This document shows positions 56,158-64,000 of a stretch of DNA of 64,000 nucleotides, in pieces. Source of the stretch: Planctomycetota bacterium (GTDB taxonomy: Bacteria > Planctomycetota > GCA-2746535); contig NVWA01000008.1 of the NCBI GenBank assembly GCA_002746535.1, positions 1,935-65,934 of the forward strand. Reading direction: 5' to 3'. The translations under genes were made by a program, and so were the position numbers. A model generated the notes under the pieces. The model was not told the origin of the DNA. It searched no databases and was given only the letters and a program-made list of their open reading frames with translations. Numbering within the stretch: position 1 is the first letter of the stretch; each line of letters begins with the position of its first letter.

Positions 56158-56826
56158 TTATTTAATGTATTGTTTTGGATTATGCTTAAAGGCTTGTAGG
56201 CAAGAATCGCAACAGAAATAATAATTTTTCTCATTAAACTTAAAATGCCATTTCTTCAAACTCTCACGAAAAGGCAAGACGGGACATGGTTTTTTTTCAA
56301 TAGCTTTTTTAAGGTATTTGAGACTTCTTCGGAAGATATCGATTTCTTTTTGTGTTTTTTTGGTGTAATTATTTTTTGAAACCAAAAGTCCTTCGGCATT
56401 ACCTCCTTCTAGCTCATCACTCATGTCAGTAGTAACTTGTTGATATTCTACAAACATTTCTTTTGATTTATTAATGAAGGTGAAATTTGCCGTACAGTGA
56501 TAAAATTCATGCTTGATTTGATAGGTGCCATTTCGGTAAATAATCGTACAAGCATTTGCTGTGGTTTGATATCCTAGTCCTTCTACTGCTGGCCATTCTC
56601 GACCATTTCTATCGTACTCCATCCAAGCTCTACTATAAACTTTGCCATCTTTTATTTTAAATGCTAAATAACCATAATGTTCTAGTGGTTCATCGCCTAG
56701 CATTTCTGTCCATTTGTAGACAGCAATATCTTTGGCCCAGTTTTTTGATAGGGAGCTTTTTTGACAACCGTTTATTAATAACAGGACCAAACTGAAAGCT
56801 ATCAACTGAATGATTTTCGAAATCAT
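56158..56826 (-). CDS. Lipoprotein with C-terminal YHS-like metal-binding domain
   Basis: This is a 222-residue protein from the ATG (MISKIIQLIAFSLVLLLINGC), preceded by a GGAT about ten bases upstream. The signal sequence ends with a lipobox LLINGC (Cys21). The middle part (YGYLAFKIKDGKVYSRAWMEYDRNGREWPAVEGLGYQTT) is unassigned and beta-rich. The C-terminus (CPVLPFRESLKKWHFKFNEKNYYFCCDSCLQAFKHNPKQYI) matches the YHS/TRASH-like cysteine pattern, with four cysteines suited to bind a metal such as Cu, Zn or Hg. It is convergent with the CBM9-Fn3 gene, 12 bases apart. A role in metal sensing or trafficking at the cell envelope is inference; it could also be structural. Confidence 0.65.
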   Translation of the reverse strand: MISKIIQLIAFSLVLLLINGCQKSSLSKNWAKDIAVYKWTEMLGDEPLEHYGYLAFKIKDGKVYSRAWMEYDRNGREWPAVEGLGYQTTANACTIIYRNGTYQIKHEFYHCTANFTFINKSKEMFVEYQQVTTDMSDELEGGNAEGLLVSKNNYTKKTQKEIDIFRRSLKYLKKAIEKKPCPVLPFRESLKKWHFKFNEKNYYFCCDSCLQAFKHNPKQYIK

Positions 56827-56910
56827 AAAATAATTATCCAAAACAATTTAAGTCCTCATCATACAATACTTTTCATATTTAACGACTAGCTTTTAAATAA
56901 TTATGATCAG

Positions 56911-56930
56911 TGCTTGCGGACCCAGTAATT
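56911..56930 (-). repeat. Half copy of the extragenic palindromic repeat
   Basis: TGCTTGCGGACCCAGTAATT lies immediately downstream of the AraC gene, overlapping its stop. From base 56912 it matches the right arm of the hairpin at 59609-59645 in about 16 of 19 positions, with only transitions. It lacks the left arm. Confidence 0.45.
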
Positions 56931-57681
56931 ACTTTTTATTTTTGTATTTTCCTGGTGGCATACCGATGTAGTGGCTAAATCGTGTATTAAAATAGCGAAT
57001 GTTTTTAAAGCCACATTGGAGAGCAATGGCTTTTTGAGGCAAGGGACTATTTTTTAAAAGTAGCTTGGCATGGTCTAATTGGCAGTTTAGCCAATATTCT
57101 TTCGGTGATATGCCGTAAAAGTCTTTAAATCGATGACGAAAATAATCTGGACTGATATCGGCTATTTTTGCAGCCTCTTCAATGGAGTTCATATTCATAA
57201 ATGAGCTCTCGATAAATGATTTTGCTTTTAGTAATCGTTCATCTAAGGAGGTGATATTCTGAGGGGTTTGAATTTGATAAAGTTCCATCAATAAAGCAGA
57301 CACACGCAAATTCAAAACCTTTGCATAGGGCGCATGTGTATCACATTGTGTTTTTACAATACTGATAAGTTCCTTTCGAATTCTTTGTGATTTTAAAATA
57401 GGGATATGGTAAACGCTAGGAAATTTTTTAGCAGAATCCATAGCGTTAATGTCAATCAATAAACAATAGTCGATACCAGGTTTTATCATTTGTTGAGCGT
57501 GCCAAACATTAGGTTTATAAATAGTTACGGTATGTGGACGAAGTTTAAACTCAGTGCCATCCTTTAAATAAATTTGTCCATCACCTTTAATGTTATAAAC
57601 AATTTCTAAATGATCATGACAATGAAAATTACAGCGGTCTTTTATTTCATTGATGAATCTTACTTTGCTTTTACCTATCAT
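56929..57681 (-). CDS. AraC family transcriptional regulator
   Basis: This is a 250-residue regulator from the ATG (MIGKSKVRFINEIKDRCNFH), with AGGATTTGAC directly upstream; a longer frame to 57771 lacks a ribosome site and is rejected. The N-terminal cupin-like sensor is CHDHLEIVYNIKGDGQIYLKDGTEFKLRPHTVTIYKPNVWHAQ. The C-terminal AraC HTH (about 155-250) contains SIEEAAKIADISPDYFRHRFKDFYGISPKEYWLNCQLDHAKLLLK and KAIALQCGFKNIRYFNTRFSHYIGMPPGKYK. It is divergent from an MDR dehydrogenase gene across 105 bases, so it probably regulates that gene. The ligand is unknown. Confidence 0.88.
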   Translation of the reverse strand: MIGKSKVRFINEIKDRCNFHCHDHLEIVYNIKGDGQIYLKDGTEFKLRPHTVTIYKPNVWHAQQMIKPGIDYCLLIDINAMDSAKKFPSVYHIPILKSQRIRKELISIVKTQCDTHAPYAKVLNLRVSALLMELYQIQTPQNITSLDERLLKAKSFIESSFMNMNSIEEAAKIADISPDYFRHRFKDFYGISPKEYWLNCQLDHAKLLLKNSPLPQKAIALQCGFKNIRYFNTRFSHYIGMPPGKYKNKK

Positions 57682-57786
57682 GTCAAATCCTAAATAACCG
57701 ATAATCAGTACTATTAGCCGATTATACAAATTGTCCGTTAAATAATAAATGATATCCTTACATTTAAACACATTTTGGAGCTAATT

Positions 57787-58761
57787 ATGAGTGAACAAGT
57801 TTTATTTGTAGAAAAACAAAAACTGAAAATAGATAATTTTGATTTACCAAGGGGTGTAAATTCGGACCAAATACAAATCAAATCTACCTGTTCATTGATG
57901 AGTACCGGAACAGAAAATATTATTTATAATGGGTTATATGATCTAGGTACGCATTGGGATAATTATGCACAATTTCCATTTAAGCCGGGCTATTCTTTGA
58001 TTGGGAAAGTTGTTTCTGTTGGAGAGGATGTCCGTAAATTTAAGATTGGCGATACTGTTGCCGCGAGGGTTAATCATTCTAGTGATCATATTATTGAAGA
58101 AAAGGAGTGTGTCAAAGTCCCTGAATCCATTGACCCTTATGATGCTGTTTGGTTTGGTCTTGCAAAAATAGCCTTTGTTGGCGCCACAGTAGCTAAATAT
58201 AAGTTTGGTCAAAAAGTAATTATCATTGGTGCAGGCCCGATTGGTCAAATGTCTATTTTGTGGGCAAAAGCTGCAGGGGTTCGTACTGTCATTGTGATTG
58301 ATCCAGAAGAAAGTCGATTAGATATTGCTAAAATGGGCGGTGCTGATATTTGCTTTTCAGGTTCTTTAGTAGATGTGAAAGAAGAAATACTTGGTCACAC
58401 AAACAATGATGGAGCTGATATTATCATTGACACAACAGGTAATGCGGCTGTCTTTCAAAGTGCCTTAGAGCTATGCAAAAAATTTGGCAAGGTTGTTATT
58501 TTGGGTGATACGGGATCACCCACTTCTCAAAATTTAAGTTCCGCTGTCATTCAAAAAGGACTAAACATAATAGGGGCACATGATTGCCATATTCAAACTG
58601 ACGAACCCTATGAAATATTCTTCTCGATGTTAAAGGATCATCGCCTTAAAGTATCACATCTTAATTCACATAAATTTGCATTATCAAAAGGTCAAGATGC
58701 TTATGACCTGGTCAATAAAGACCGCGGAAAAACCATGGGTGTATTGTTTCACTATAATTAA
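57787..58761 (+). CDS. Medium-chain dehydrogenase/reductase
   Basis: This is a 324-residue protein from the ATG with TTTGGAG six bases upstream (an in-frame TTG at 57775 is rejected). The Rossmann motif is VIIIGAGPIGQMSILWAKAAG (about residues 144-164). The N-terminal domain has STGTENIIYNGLYD and PFKPGYSLIGKVVSVGEDVRKFKIGDTV, of the MDR fold. The catalytic cysteine and the GHE signature of classical zinc alcohol dehydrogenases are replaced (PGYSLIG), so zinc-dependent catalysis is doubtful. It resembles BchC-like or threonine-dehydrogenase-like polyol/sugar oxidoreductases. Its divergent AraC neighbour points to regulated sugar or polyol catabolism. It is convergent with the LamG gene, 2 bases apart. 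Confidence 0.85.
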   Translation: MSEQVLFVEKQKLKIDNFDLPRGVNSDQIQIKSTCSLMSTGTENIIYNGLYDLGTHWDNYAQFPFKPGYSLIGKVVSVGEDVRKFKIGDTVAARVNHSSDHIIEEKECVKVPESIDPYDAVWFGLAKIAFVGATVAKYKFGQKVIIIGAGPIGQMSILWAKAAGVRTVIVIDPEESRLDIAKMGGADICFSGSLVDVKEEILGHTNNDGADIIIDTTGNAAVFQSALELCKKFGKVVILGDTGSPTSQNLSSAVIQKGLNIIGAHDCHIQTDEPYEIFFSMLKDHRLKVSHLNSHKFALSKGQDAYDLVNKDRGKTMGVLFHYN

Positions 58762-58763
58762 TT

Positions 58764-59537
58764 TTATTTTCTTGATAGAGCAAATAATTCTGCTGGGGTT
58801 AGTGCTCGTTCATAGACGGCTAACCCAGCGATTTGGCCACAAAAGAAATTGCCAATTTTGCCAGAGCGATCTACGGCACCAACAGTAAAATCAGATCCAG
58901 ATTTTCCACCATCATGCAGACCACCAGCCATGGAGTATGGATTTAAACCCGGTCGTGTATCAAGCACACCATTTAACCAAGCATACCCCGAATTTCCATC
59001 GTAGCTCATGGCAATAGTTACCCATTCATTACATGCGATTTCAGTTTTAGCCATTGCACCATCAATACAATATTTATAACCAGGTGTAGGACCACCAACA
59101 TTTGAGAGGTGTCCACATATTTGATGGTGTTGACCCCATACGCTTATATTTAGAAAGAGTCCATATTGTCGACCTGTTTGACTTTCATTCCATTGTCCAG
59201 CAATAAACTCGCATTGATTTACGAGTGTTTTTTGTCTTTTGATCCAGGCTACAACAGTAAGATGACCCTCTTGGCCATGTATATTTAATTTTGGGCATTC
59301 ATGACGCTGAATGTTTAGCCACTGTCCTTCTTTGACATCAAGTGCTTTACCACCATGAGGTGCGCTACTATCCTCAATGACATTCAATTCACCGGATTGA
59401 GATTGTAAGTTATAAGGTTCACCCTGATTAGCAATAAAATGATCTGAGCTATTTTGAAAATCCCAAAAGGAAACTAAGCCTGGAATATCATTTGGTTCGA
59501 ATGATACTAAAAGATCATGATTGACTTCTTCGGTCAT
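58764..59537 (-). CDS. LamG-domain (concanavalin A-like) protein without signal peptide
   Basis: This 257-residue protein covers one LamG/concanavalin-like jelly roll: GLVSFWDFQNSS at the start, GHLTVVAWIKRQ, FIAGQWNESQTGRQYGLFLN, WVTIAMSYDGNSGYAWLNGVLDTRPG and finally CGQIAGLAVYERALTPAELFALSRK. LamG domains often bind sulfated or other polysaccharides and normally occur in exported proteins, yet no signal peptide is visible from the ATG (MTEEVNHDLLVSF). It ends beside the MDR gene. It could be cytosolic, or exported by a non-classical route. Function is otherwise unknown. Confidence 0.75.
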   Translation of the reverse strand: MTEEVNHDLLVSFEPNDIPGLVSFWDFQNSSDHFIANQGEPYNLQSQSGELNVIEDSSAPHGGKALDVKEGQWLNIQRHECPKLNIHGQEGHLTVVAWIKRQKTLVNQCEFIAGQWNESQTGRQYGLFLNISVWGQHHQICGHLSNVGGPTPGYKYCIDGAMAKTEIACNEWVTIAMSYDGNSGYAWLNGVLDTRPGLNPYSMAGGLHDGGKSGSDFTVGAVDRSGKIGNFFCGQIAGLAVYERALTPAELFALSRK

Positions 59538-59608
59538 ATTGATCCTGAGTTAAATGAAGCCATTATGCCTTGAATAGATGGCAAGTAAAGATAAAGCAGT
59601 TCTCGTCC

Positions 59609-59645
59609 TGCTTGGTCTGCGAGCAAGCCGCTCGTGGACCCAGCA
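59609..59645. repeat. REP-like extragenic palindromic hairpin
   Basis: TGCTTGGTCTGCGAGC and GCTCGTGGACCCAGCA form a long imperfect hairpin around a 5-base loop; 13 of 16 positions pair. It is clearly more GC-rich than its surroundings. A half copy sits 2.7 kb away at 56911-56930, next to another gene end. The shape and extragenic position match repetitive extragenic palindromes. Confidence 0.55.
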
Positions 59646-59847
59646 ATTTCTATTTGAGATGATGAAAAAAAAATCATTGCAGATATAACGAGAGTGTGCA
59701 TGCAATAGAAAACAAATTTACATAGTGTATTTTGTTTGGTGTAATATTGGTGTAAACCATTTTTGTTCTCTTATTATTATTGTTATCATTCTTTTATATT
59801 TTATATATGTATTAACAGATTAATTATCTGTAGTAAAATTGTATTCT

Positions 59848-59931
59848 TTTAATGGCTTGACGGCCATCATTAAAAAAGAGTACTTGTAAATATTATTTGC
59901 ATCATCCAACCTTCAAGCAAGTGCGCTTGAA
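59848..59931 (+). promoter_or_regulatory. Two hairpins in the leader of the beta-helix gene
   Basis: Hairpin one is TTTTA-ATGGC-ttgacg-GCCAT with TAAAA closing after a 3-base bulge (59848-59876). Hairpin two is TTCAAGC-AAGTGC-GCTTGAA (59912-59931), perfect, ending 36 bases before the start codon. No T-run follows either. They may be an mRNA-stabilising or regulatory leader; I recognise no known riboswitch. Confidence 0.35.
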
Positions 59932-59967
59932 AACCTCACCATACAAACATTGTTACCAGGAGTATTT

Positions 59968-62667
59968 ATGAAATCTTTTATTTTTTGTATTTTAATTTTT
60001 GCCCTCACTACTTTTTCAACCCTTTCTGGTCAAAATAAATTAAAGCCATTAAAAGTTACCTTTGATTACCCTACTGCACATACCCTTAGTCTTGTTGTGC
60101 CAACAGATAGTGGTGATGCCAATAGAAATGGTAGTGTTGCTGTTTTTTTTCGAATAAGTGGGCAAGGAAAATGGAAAGAAAGTTTATCTTTGTATAGACA
60201 TAACAAAAACAAAGGAACTAATCAACCGTTTGCAGGTATGCTTTTCAATTTGAAAGAAAATACTGAATATGAAATTAAGTTAGTAGCGAAAGACCCAGAT
60301 GGGGTTGAAGGTACTGCAGAACAAATTGTGAAATCTCGCACAAAAAAAATCCCACAAAGAGTAAAAATGCCAGCAAATGCTGTAAAGGTTTCAACTATGG
60401 GTGAGTTGTCGAAAGCGATAGGTGAAGCAAAGCCAGGTACATTTATATTGTTAAAAAAAGGTGTATATAAAGGAAGTGTTTCAGTTAAAGGAAAAAGTGG
60501 TACAGCAGAAGCGCCAATAGTAATTCGTGGAGAAGATAAAAGCGAATGTGTTATCAAAGGCAAAGTTGGCATTTATAGTAGCCAGCACATTCATATAGAG
60601 AACTTGACCATTATGGAGGGGGGGACAGGCATTGGTTTTTCTAAGACAAATTTCATTACGATTCGTGATAATTTAATTTTAAAAATTAATGGTGGTATTT
60701 ATGCAAAAGGTGGTCAGAAAAATTTATACATAGCCAATAATGTGATAATGGGAAACAATGTATTTGGAGATATTTCGAATGCCACATGGAATGACGAAGG
60801 CATTGTTCTTTCTGGGGAAGGTCATGAGCTCGCTAACAATACATTGGCCGGGTTTGGAGATTCAATAGGAATGACACATAGAAGTGGCGGATTAAAAAAT
60901 AGAGGAATTGATATGCATCATAACCTTGTCGTATGGGGCGGTGATGATGGCGTTGAAATGGATTTTACGGATAGGAACGCACAAGCTCATCATAATCTTT
61001 TTACCAATACAGCCAATGGCATTAGTTGTCAAATGGTTTGGAAAGGCCCAGCCTATGTGTTCAAAAATGTCATGTATAATGTTTACCGTGGACCTTATAA
61101 GATCAAACCTGAAAGAGCTGGTAATAGCGGTTTGTTTATTTTTAATAATACTTCTATTAAAGCTGGCAGGGCCTATTTAAATTATTCGACAGAAGTTGAT
61201 GGGCTAACTTTTTTAAATAATTTATTTGTTGGATTTAATTCAAAGTCATTGGTTAGTATGGGTCAACATGGAAGTGGAATCAAAAATTTGAATATGGATT
61301 ATAATGCTTGGTCGTATGATGGTTCTTTTAGTATTTCAAGATTTGGAGGTGGAAAAACATTTCAAGATTGGAAAACAAAAAACTCACAAGGAAATCATGA
61401 TGTGCTTTTAGCTGGTCAAAAAATATTTGATAAGTTAGTATTGGATTTTGATAAGACAGATTTTCAGACATGGCGATATCCTTACCAGGATTTTTCTTTA
61501 GATAAATCATCAAAAGCTATTGATGCGGCTAAGGTAATGCCAGGGGTTACAAGTGACTATAAAGGTAAAGGGCCCGATATTGGCGCCTGGGAAAGAGGTG
61601 AAGAAGTGCCCGTTTATGGGGCTTTTCCTAGTGATACAACTCCTCCTAGTTTACCAACAAATATTAAAGCAGTAGCGGTATCCACTACACAAATAGATCT
61701 CACTTGGGATCCAGCTAAAGATCCTGAATCAGGAATTATTTATTATAGAATTATTCGAGATGGAAAAGCAATAGCAACTGTTATGGGAAAAAAATCATAT
61801 TCAGATAAAAAGCTAGAGGAGTTTTCAGAACATTCTTATTTTATTGTTGCAGTAAATGGACGAATTTTGGAATCAAAAAAGACTTCTCCAATAAAGATAA
61901 AAACTTTGGCCGATAAAATTTCTCCAGAAATTGATAGCGTCACTGCTATGGGACCTAACACCGAAATTATTGTGATATTTAATGAGCCAGTCGCAAAAGC
62001 TTCTGCAGAAGCAAAGGGGAATTATAAACTAGATAAAGGTGTCTCGATTGTTAGTGCATCCTTGCAAAGCAATAAAATGCAAGTGTTGTTGAAAACATCA
62101 ACACTTAAAGAAGGTATAGATTATAATGTAACCGTAAGTAAGATTTTTGATACAGCAAAAATACCAAATTATATTAAGAGTAGTTCTAAGAAAACATTTC
62201 AGTATAAAGCGCTAGATACTCTTATTGATTTTTCCACCAAAAAATTTGCCGTAAAAGGGTTTAATAAATTTATTAAAGATCGATACACAAGTTTTGTGAA
62301 AGCAGGTCCAGGGGGATATGCCATTGGTAAAAGCGGTAGCAATCCTGTATATAATTTTCAAGGAGTTGTATCAGCGACACCAAGATCCTTTACTGCTGGT
62401 GAAAAGATATTGGTGACGTGGTATAATGATGATAACAAGTCGGTGACGTTTACACCTAAAATTTCTTTAACTTCAAAAGCAAGAGCGAATAAAGGTAAGT
62501 GGTTTCTTATGTCTAAAATAACATTAGGTCCTGGGGCAATGGGTATCTCGGAGTTCAATATTAGTGGATCAAACGCTGGCAGCTATTCAGTCGTAAATAT
62601 TAATTGCAATGCGAAGGTAAAAAAGAAATCTCTATTATGTCATAAGATTCAGTTGGATTCTAATTAG
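59968..62667 (+). CDS. Secreted right-handed beta-helix protein with Fn3 and Big-like domains
   Basis: This is an 899-residue exported protein from the ATG with AGGAG six bases upstream. A signal peptide (MKSFIFCILIFALTTFSTLSG) is followed by a Fn3-like region (about 30-120). A right-handed parallel beta-helix of the pectate-lyase/PL6 kind covers about 135-530 (MGELSKAIGEAKPGTFILLKKGVYKG, NFITIRDNLILKINGGIYAKGG, HNLVVWGGDDGVEMDFTDRNAQAHHNLF). A Fn3 domain comes next (TPPSLPTNIKAVAVSTTQIDLTWDPAKD, about 553-645), then a Big_5-like sandwich and a C-terminal beta domain. The helix may degrade or bind a uronate polymer such as chondroitin or alginate, but the PL6 catalytic Lys/Arg pair is not certain. 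It precedes the tandem PhyH genes. Confidence 0.75.
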   Translation: MKSFIFCILIFALTTFSTLSGQNKLKPLKVTFDYPTAHTLSLVVPTDSGDANRNGSVAVFFRISGQGKWKESLSLYRHNKNKGTNQPFAGMLFNLKENTEYEIKLVAKDPDGVEGTAEQIVKSRTKKIPQRVKMPANAVKVSTMGELSKAIGEAKPGTFILLKKGVYKGSVSVKGKSGTAEAPIVIRGEDKSECVIKGKVGIYSSQHIHIENLTIMEGGTGIGFSKTNFITIRDNLILKINGGIYAKGGQKNLYIANNVIMGNNVFGDISNATWNDEGIVLSGEGHELANNTLAGFGDSIGMTHRSGGLKNRGIDMHHNLVVWGGDDGVEMDFTDRNAQAHHNLFTNTANGISCQMVWKGPAYVFKNVMYNVYRGPYKIKPERAGNSGLFIFNNTSIKAGRAYLNYSTEVDGLTFLNNLFVGFNSKSLVSMGQHGSGIKNLNMDYNAWSYDGSFSISRFGGGKTFQDWKTKNSQGNHDVLLAGQKIFDKLVLDFDKTDFQTWRYPYQDFSLDKSSKAIDAAKVMPGVTSDYKGKGPDIGAWERGEEVPVYGAFPSDTTPPSLPTNIKAVAVSTTQIDLTWDPAKDPESGIIYYRIIRDGKAIATVMGKKSYSDKKLEEFSEHSYFIVAVNGRILESKKTSPIKIKTLADKISPEIDSVTAMGPNTEIIVIFNEPVAKASAEAKGNYKLDKGVSIVSASLQSNKMQVLLKTSTLKEGIDYNVTVSKIFDTAKIPNYIKSSSKKTFQYKALDTLIDFSTKKFAVKGFNKFIKDRYTSFVKAGPGGYAIGKSGSNPVYNFQGVVSATPRSFTAGEKILVTWYNDDNKSVTFTPKISLTSKARANKGKWFLMSKITLGPGAMGISEFNISGSNAGSYSVVNINCNAKVKKKSLLCHKIQLDSN

Positions 62668-62725
62668 TCTTTACTCGCGGTCTTCAGAAATTTTTTGGAG
62701 GCCATGAGCTTTTAGTTTAGGTCTA

Positions 62726-62852
62726 TATCTTTTGGGGTTGAATCCGGACAATTTTTCAGTCTTATTATTTCAAAATAGATAAAAGGTTAATTAAGGCTTT
62801 CTTTTTCTTTTCTAAAATGTAAATTACAAAAAGAATATACGGCAAACCATCA
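62726..62852 (+). repeat. Duplicated upstream region, first copy
   Basis: This promoter-side sequence of the first PhyH gene is similar to 63751-63873 before the second PhyH gene. The two share TCTTATTATTTCAA, a GATAAAA...TAATTAAG segment, TTTCTTTT and AATGTAAATTA in the same order. It shows that the duplication included regulatory DNA. Confidence 0.65.
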
Positions 62853-62887
62853 TTCACACTTTGAGTGAAATTCTTGAGATTATATCT

Positions 62888-63655
62888 ATGTTAACATTAG
62901 CGAATGCTTTAAACTCTTTAGGTGTTACTGACAATACGCTATCAGAAGAAGAAAAGTCCTTTCTTGATAAAAATGGTTATTTGCCTTTTGAATGTCTGAT
63001 GACTGAGGAGGAAATGATTGCTTTTAGGAATCGTCTTGCGGAACTTTCCAAGGAAGAGGGGAGTGATGCTGGTAAAGAGGTTCATAAAGAAGAAGGGACA
63101 ATGCGTCTCAGTAACTTAATCAATAAAGATCCTATATTTGAAAAATGTATAAATCATCCAAGAGTTTTGGCTGCTGTCGGACATGTTCTTGGAAATTTTA
63201 AATTGTCTTCTTTGAATAGTCGAGCGGCTTTACCAGGAGAAGGCCGGCAAGCTTTGCATATTGATTATGATGATAAGGTAAAATTTAAAGCGGGCGATTA
63301 TCGCGTATGTAATTCAATATGGTTACTTGATGATTTTACTGTTGAGAATGGCGCAACACGTATTGTTCCTGGAACACATTTGAGTCGAAATTCTCCAAAA
63401 AAAGATTTAGATGATACCATGGTAGATCACCCAAATCAAATTCAATTCTTAGCAAAAGCCGGTACAGTTGTTGTTTTGAATTCGCATACGTGGCATAGTG
63501 GCATGACTAATAAGACTGATGTGCCTCGTAGAGCGATGCATTCCTATTTTTGCAGAGTTGATCAAGAACAGCAATTAAATCAAAAGAAATATATCAATAA
63601 AGCGACCCTTGATAGATTGTCACCAGAGTCGAAAGTTATTTTAGATGTTGTGTGA
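62888..63655 (+). CDS. Phytanoyl-CoA dioxygenase (PhyH) family protein
   Basis: This is a 255-residue protein from the ATG (MLTLANALNSLGVTDNTLSEEEKSF). A longer frame from a TTG at 62861 is rejected because the neighbouring copy aligns from the equivalent ATG. The iron ligands are visible as His124-x-Asp126 in ALHIDYDD and a distal His in SHTWHSGMTN (His200 or His203). An arginine in VPRRAMHSYF is the likely 2-oxoglutarate ligand. The family hydroxylates varied substrates. A nearly identical gene begins at 63916, making a tandem pair; another, more distant member is at 40827-41699. No signal peptide. Substrate is unknown; linkage to the upstream beta-helix gene is only by position. Confidence 0.85.
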   Translation: MLTLANALNSLGVTDNTLSEEEKSFLDKNGYLPFECLMTEEEMIAFRNRLAELSKEEGSDAGKEVHKEEGTMRLSNLINKDPIFEKCINHPRVLAAVGHVLGNFKLSSLNSRAALPGEGRQALHIDYDDKVKFKAGDYRVCNSIWLLDDFTVENGATRIVPGTHLSRNSPKKDLDDTMVDHPNQIQFLAKAGTVVVLNSHTWHSGMTNKTDVPRRAMHSYFCRVDQEQQLNQKKYINKATLDRLSPESKVILDVV

Positions 63656-63750
63656 TAACTTTTAATCTAAGAATTAAAATTTCAGATATCAGTATAGATT
63701 AATATTCGACTCTCAATGTCTTTGGAGTCAATGAATTATTTCGTTAGCTG

Positions 63751-63873
63751 ATATATTTTTTGGTACTCAGTTTGGACATTTTGGTGGTTCTTATTATTTC
63801 AATAAAGATAAAATACTAATTAAGACTTCCATTTTCTTTTGAATAATGTAAATTAAAAACTATATACGACCAA
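63751..63873 (+). repeat. Duplicated upstream region, second copy
   Basis: This is the counterpart of 62726-62852, located before the second PhyH gene. Order and sequence of the shared blocks are kept, with scattered substitutions and small indels. The shared blocks may contain the promoter and any operator. Confidence 0.65.
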
Positions 63874-63915
63874 CGAACATTTGTATCATGTGTATGATAT
63901 TTTGGGTAAAGTCTA

Positions 63916-64000
63916 TGCAGACAATAGTGAATGCTTTAGCGTCTTTAGGAGTGACTGACAAGACGCTCTCTAAAGAAGAAAAGTCTTTTCTTGATAAAAA
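63916..64000 (+). CDS. Second tandem PhyH family gene (partial, runs off window)
   Basis: The frame from ATG 63916 reads MQTIVNALASLGVTDKTLSK then EEKSFLDK up to the window edge. It matches the N-terminus of the preceding PhyH gene (NALNSLGVTDNTLSEEEKSFLDKNG) at most positions. AAAGTCT lies just before the ATG. The rest of the gene is outside the window, so the iron site cannot be checked. It is a tandem duplicate of 62888-63655. Confidence 0.8.

Larger units (their letters stand above)
59538..59967. other. Intergenic region upstream of the beta-helix gene
   Basis: These 430 bases lack a gene. They contain a palindromic repeat (59609-59645), and two more hairpins (59848-59876 and 59912-59931) in the probable leader of the following gene, which starts at 59968. 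The LamG gene's promoter must also be here. Confidence 0.5.

Noticed and set aside
57943..58248. 101-codon minus-strand frame inside the MDR dehydrogenase gene
   Set aside because: It is fully antisense to a clear enzyme gene, with no domain and no ribosome site.

Overview
The window is a low-GC bacterial chromosome segment, most likely from a marine member of the PVC superphylum, with Lentisphaerota (Lentisphaera-like) as my best guess. This rests on gene content: heparinase/chondroitinase-type lyases, CBM9-like secreted proteins, phytanoyl-CoA-dioxygenase-like proteins, Gfo/Idh/MocA plus TIM-barrel cassettes, many AraC activators, and giant PQQ-propeller and surface proteins. A 16S or marker-gene search would settle it. 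I see no rRNA, tRNA, CRISPR array or complete insertion sequence.

Left edge (1-560): the 3' end of a group II intron (maturase C-terminus plus domains V and VI), followed by what looks like the 3' exon of a YwqK/MORN-like repeat gene. 561-3243: a tight three-gene cluster with an aspartate/glutamate racemase, a CysK/CysM-like PLP enzyme and a class C beta-lactamase-fold serine hydrolase. 3247-7896: a glycosaminoglycan-lyase locus, with a PL8 lyase divergent from a PL12 heparinase III-like lyase and a small secreted ORF between them. 8266-16523: truA, a solute-binding protein, and a 2126-residue secreted PQQ-propeller protein.

16524-24649: a non-coding stretch holding a decayed fragment of the racemase gene, then a housekeeping operon argD-argF-rph-rdgB-alaS followed by a CBM9 protein. 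24958-27339: a DUF4962/heparinase II-III protein with no signal peptide. 27347-32635 (minus strand): a nitrate operon with a NarK/NasA-type transporter, a fused DmsB-DmsC-like Fe-S/membrane-anchor protein and a NasA/NarB-like molybdoenzyme. It is preceded by three ATTAC-N6-GTAAT operator-like sites. 33163-40461: a 2432-residue repetitive surface protein ending in a Gly7-Cys/TM/basic sorting-like tail, followed by a small GRAM-like gene.

40827-50962: a PhyH/AraC divergent pair, a beta-helix-like secreted protein, a second solute-binding protein, a Coq4-like protein, a cytosolic GH-A/DUF4832-like protein, and a Gfo/Idh/MocA - TIM barrel - Gfo/Idh/MocA operon divergent from a cupin-AraC regulator. 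51189-56145: an AraR-type GntR/LacI regulator, a secreted protein fusing a CBM96/DNRLRE-like region to a thioredoxin fold, and a CBM9-Fn3 protein. 56158-64000: a YHS-domain lipoprotein, an AraC/MDR-dehydrogenase divergent pair, a LamG protein, a 900-residue beta-helix/Fn3 protein, and two tandem PhyH genes, the second cut by the window edge.

Functionally, secreted lyases and binding proteins (PL8, PL12, beta-helix, CBM9, LamG) would depolymerise and bind anionic polysaccharides. The cytosolic lyase, GH-like protein, dehydrogenases and isomerases would process the fragments, with a dedicated regulator beside most catabolic units. Nitrate uptake and reduction would supply nitrogen for this carbon-rich diet.
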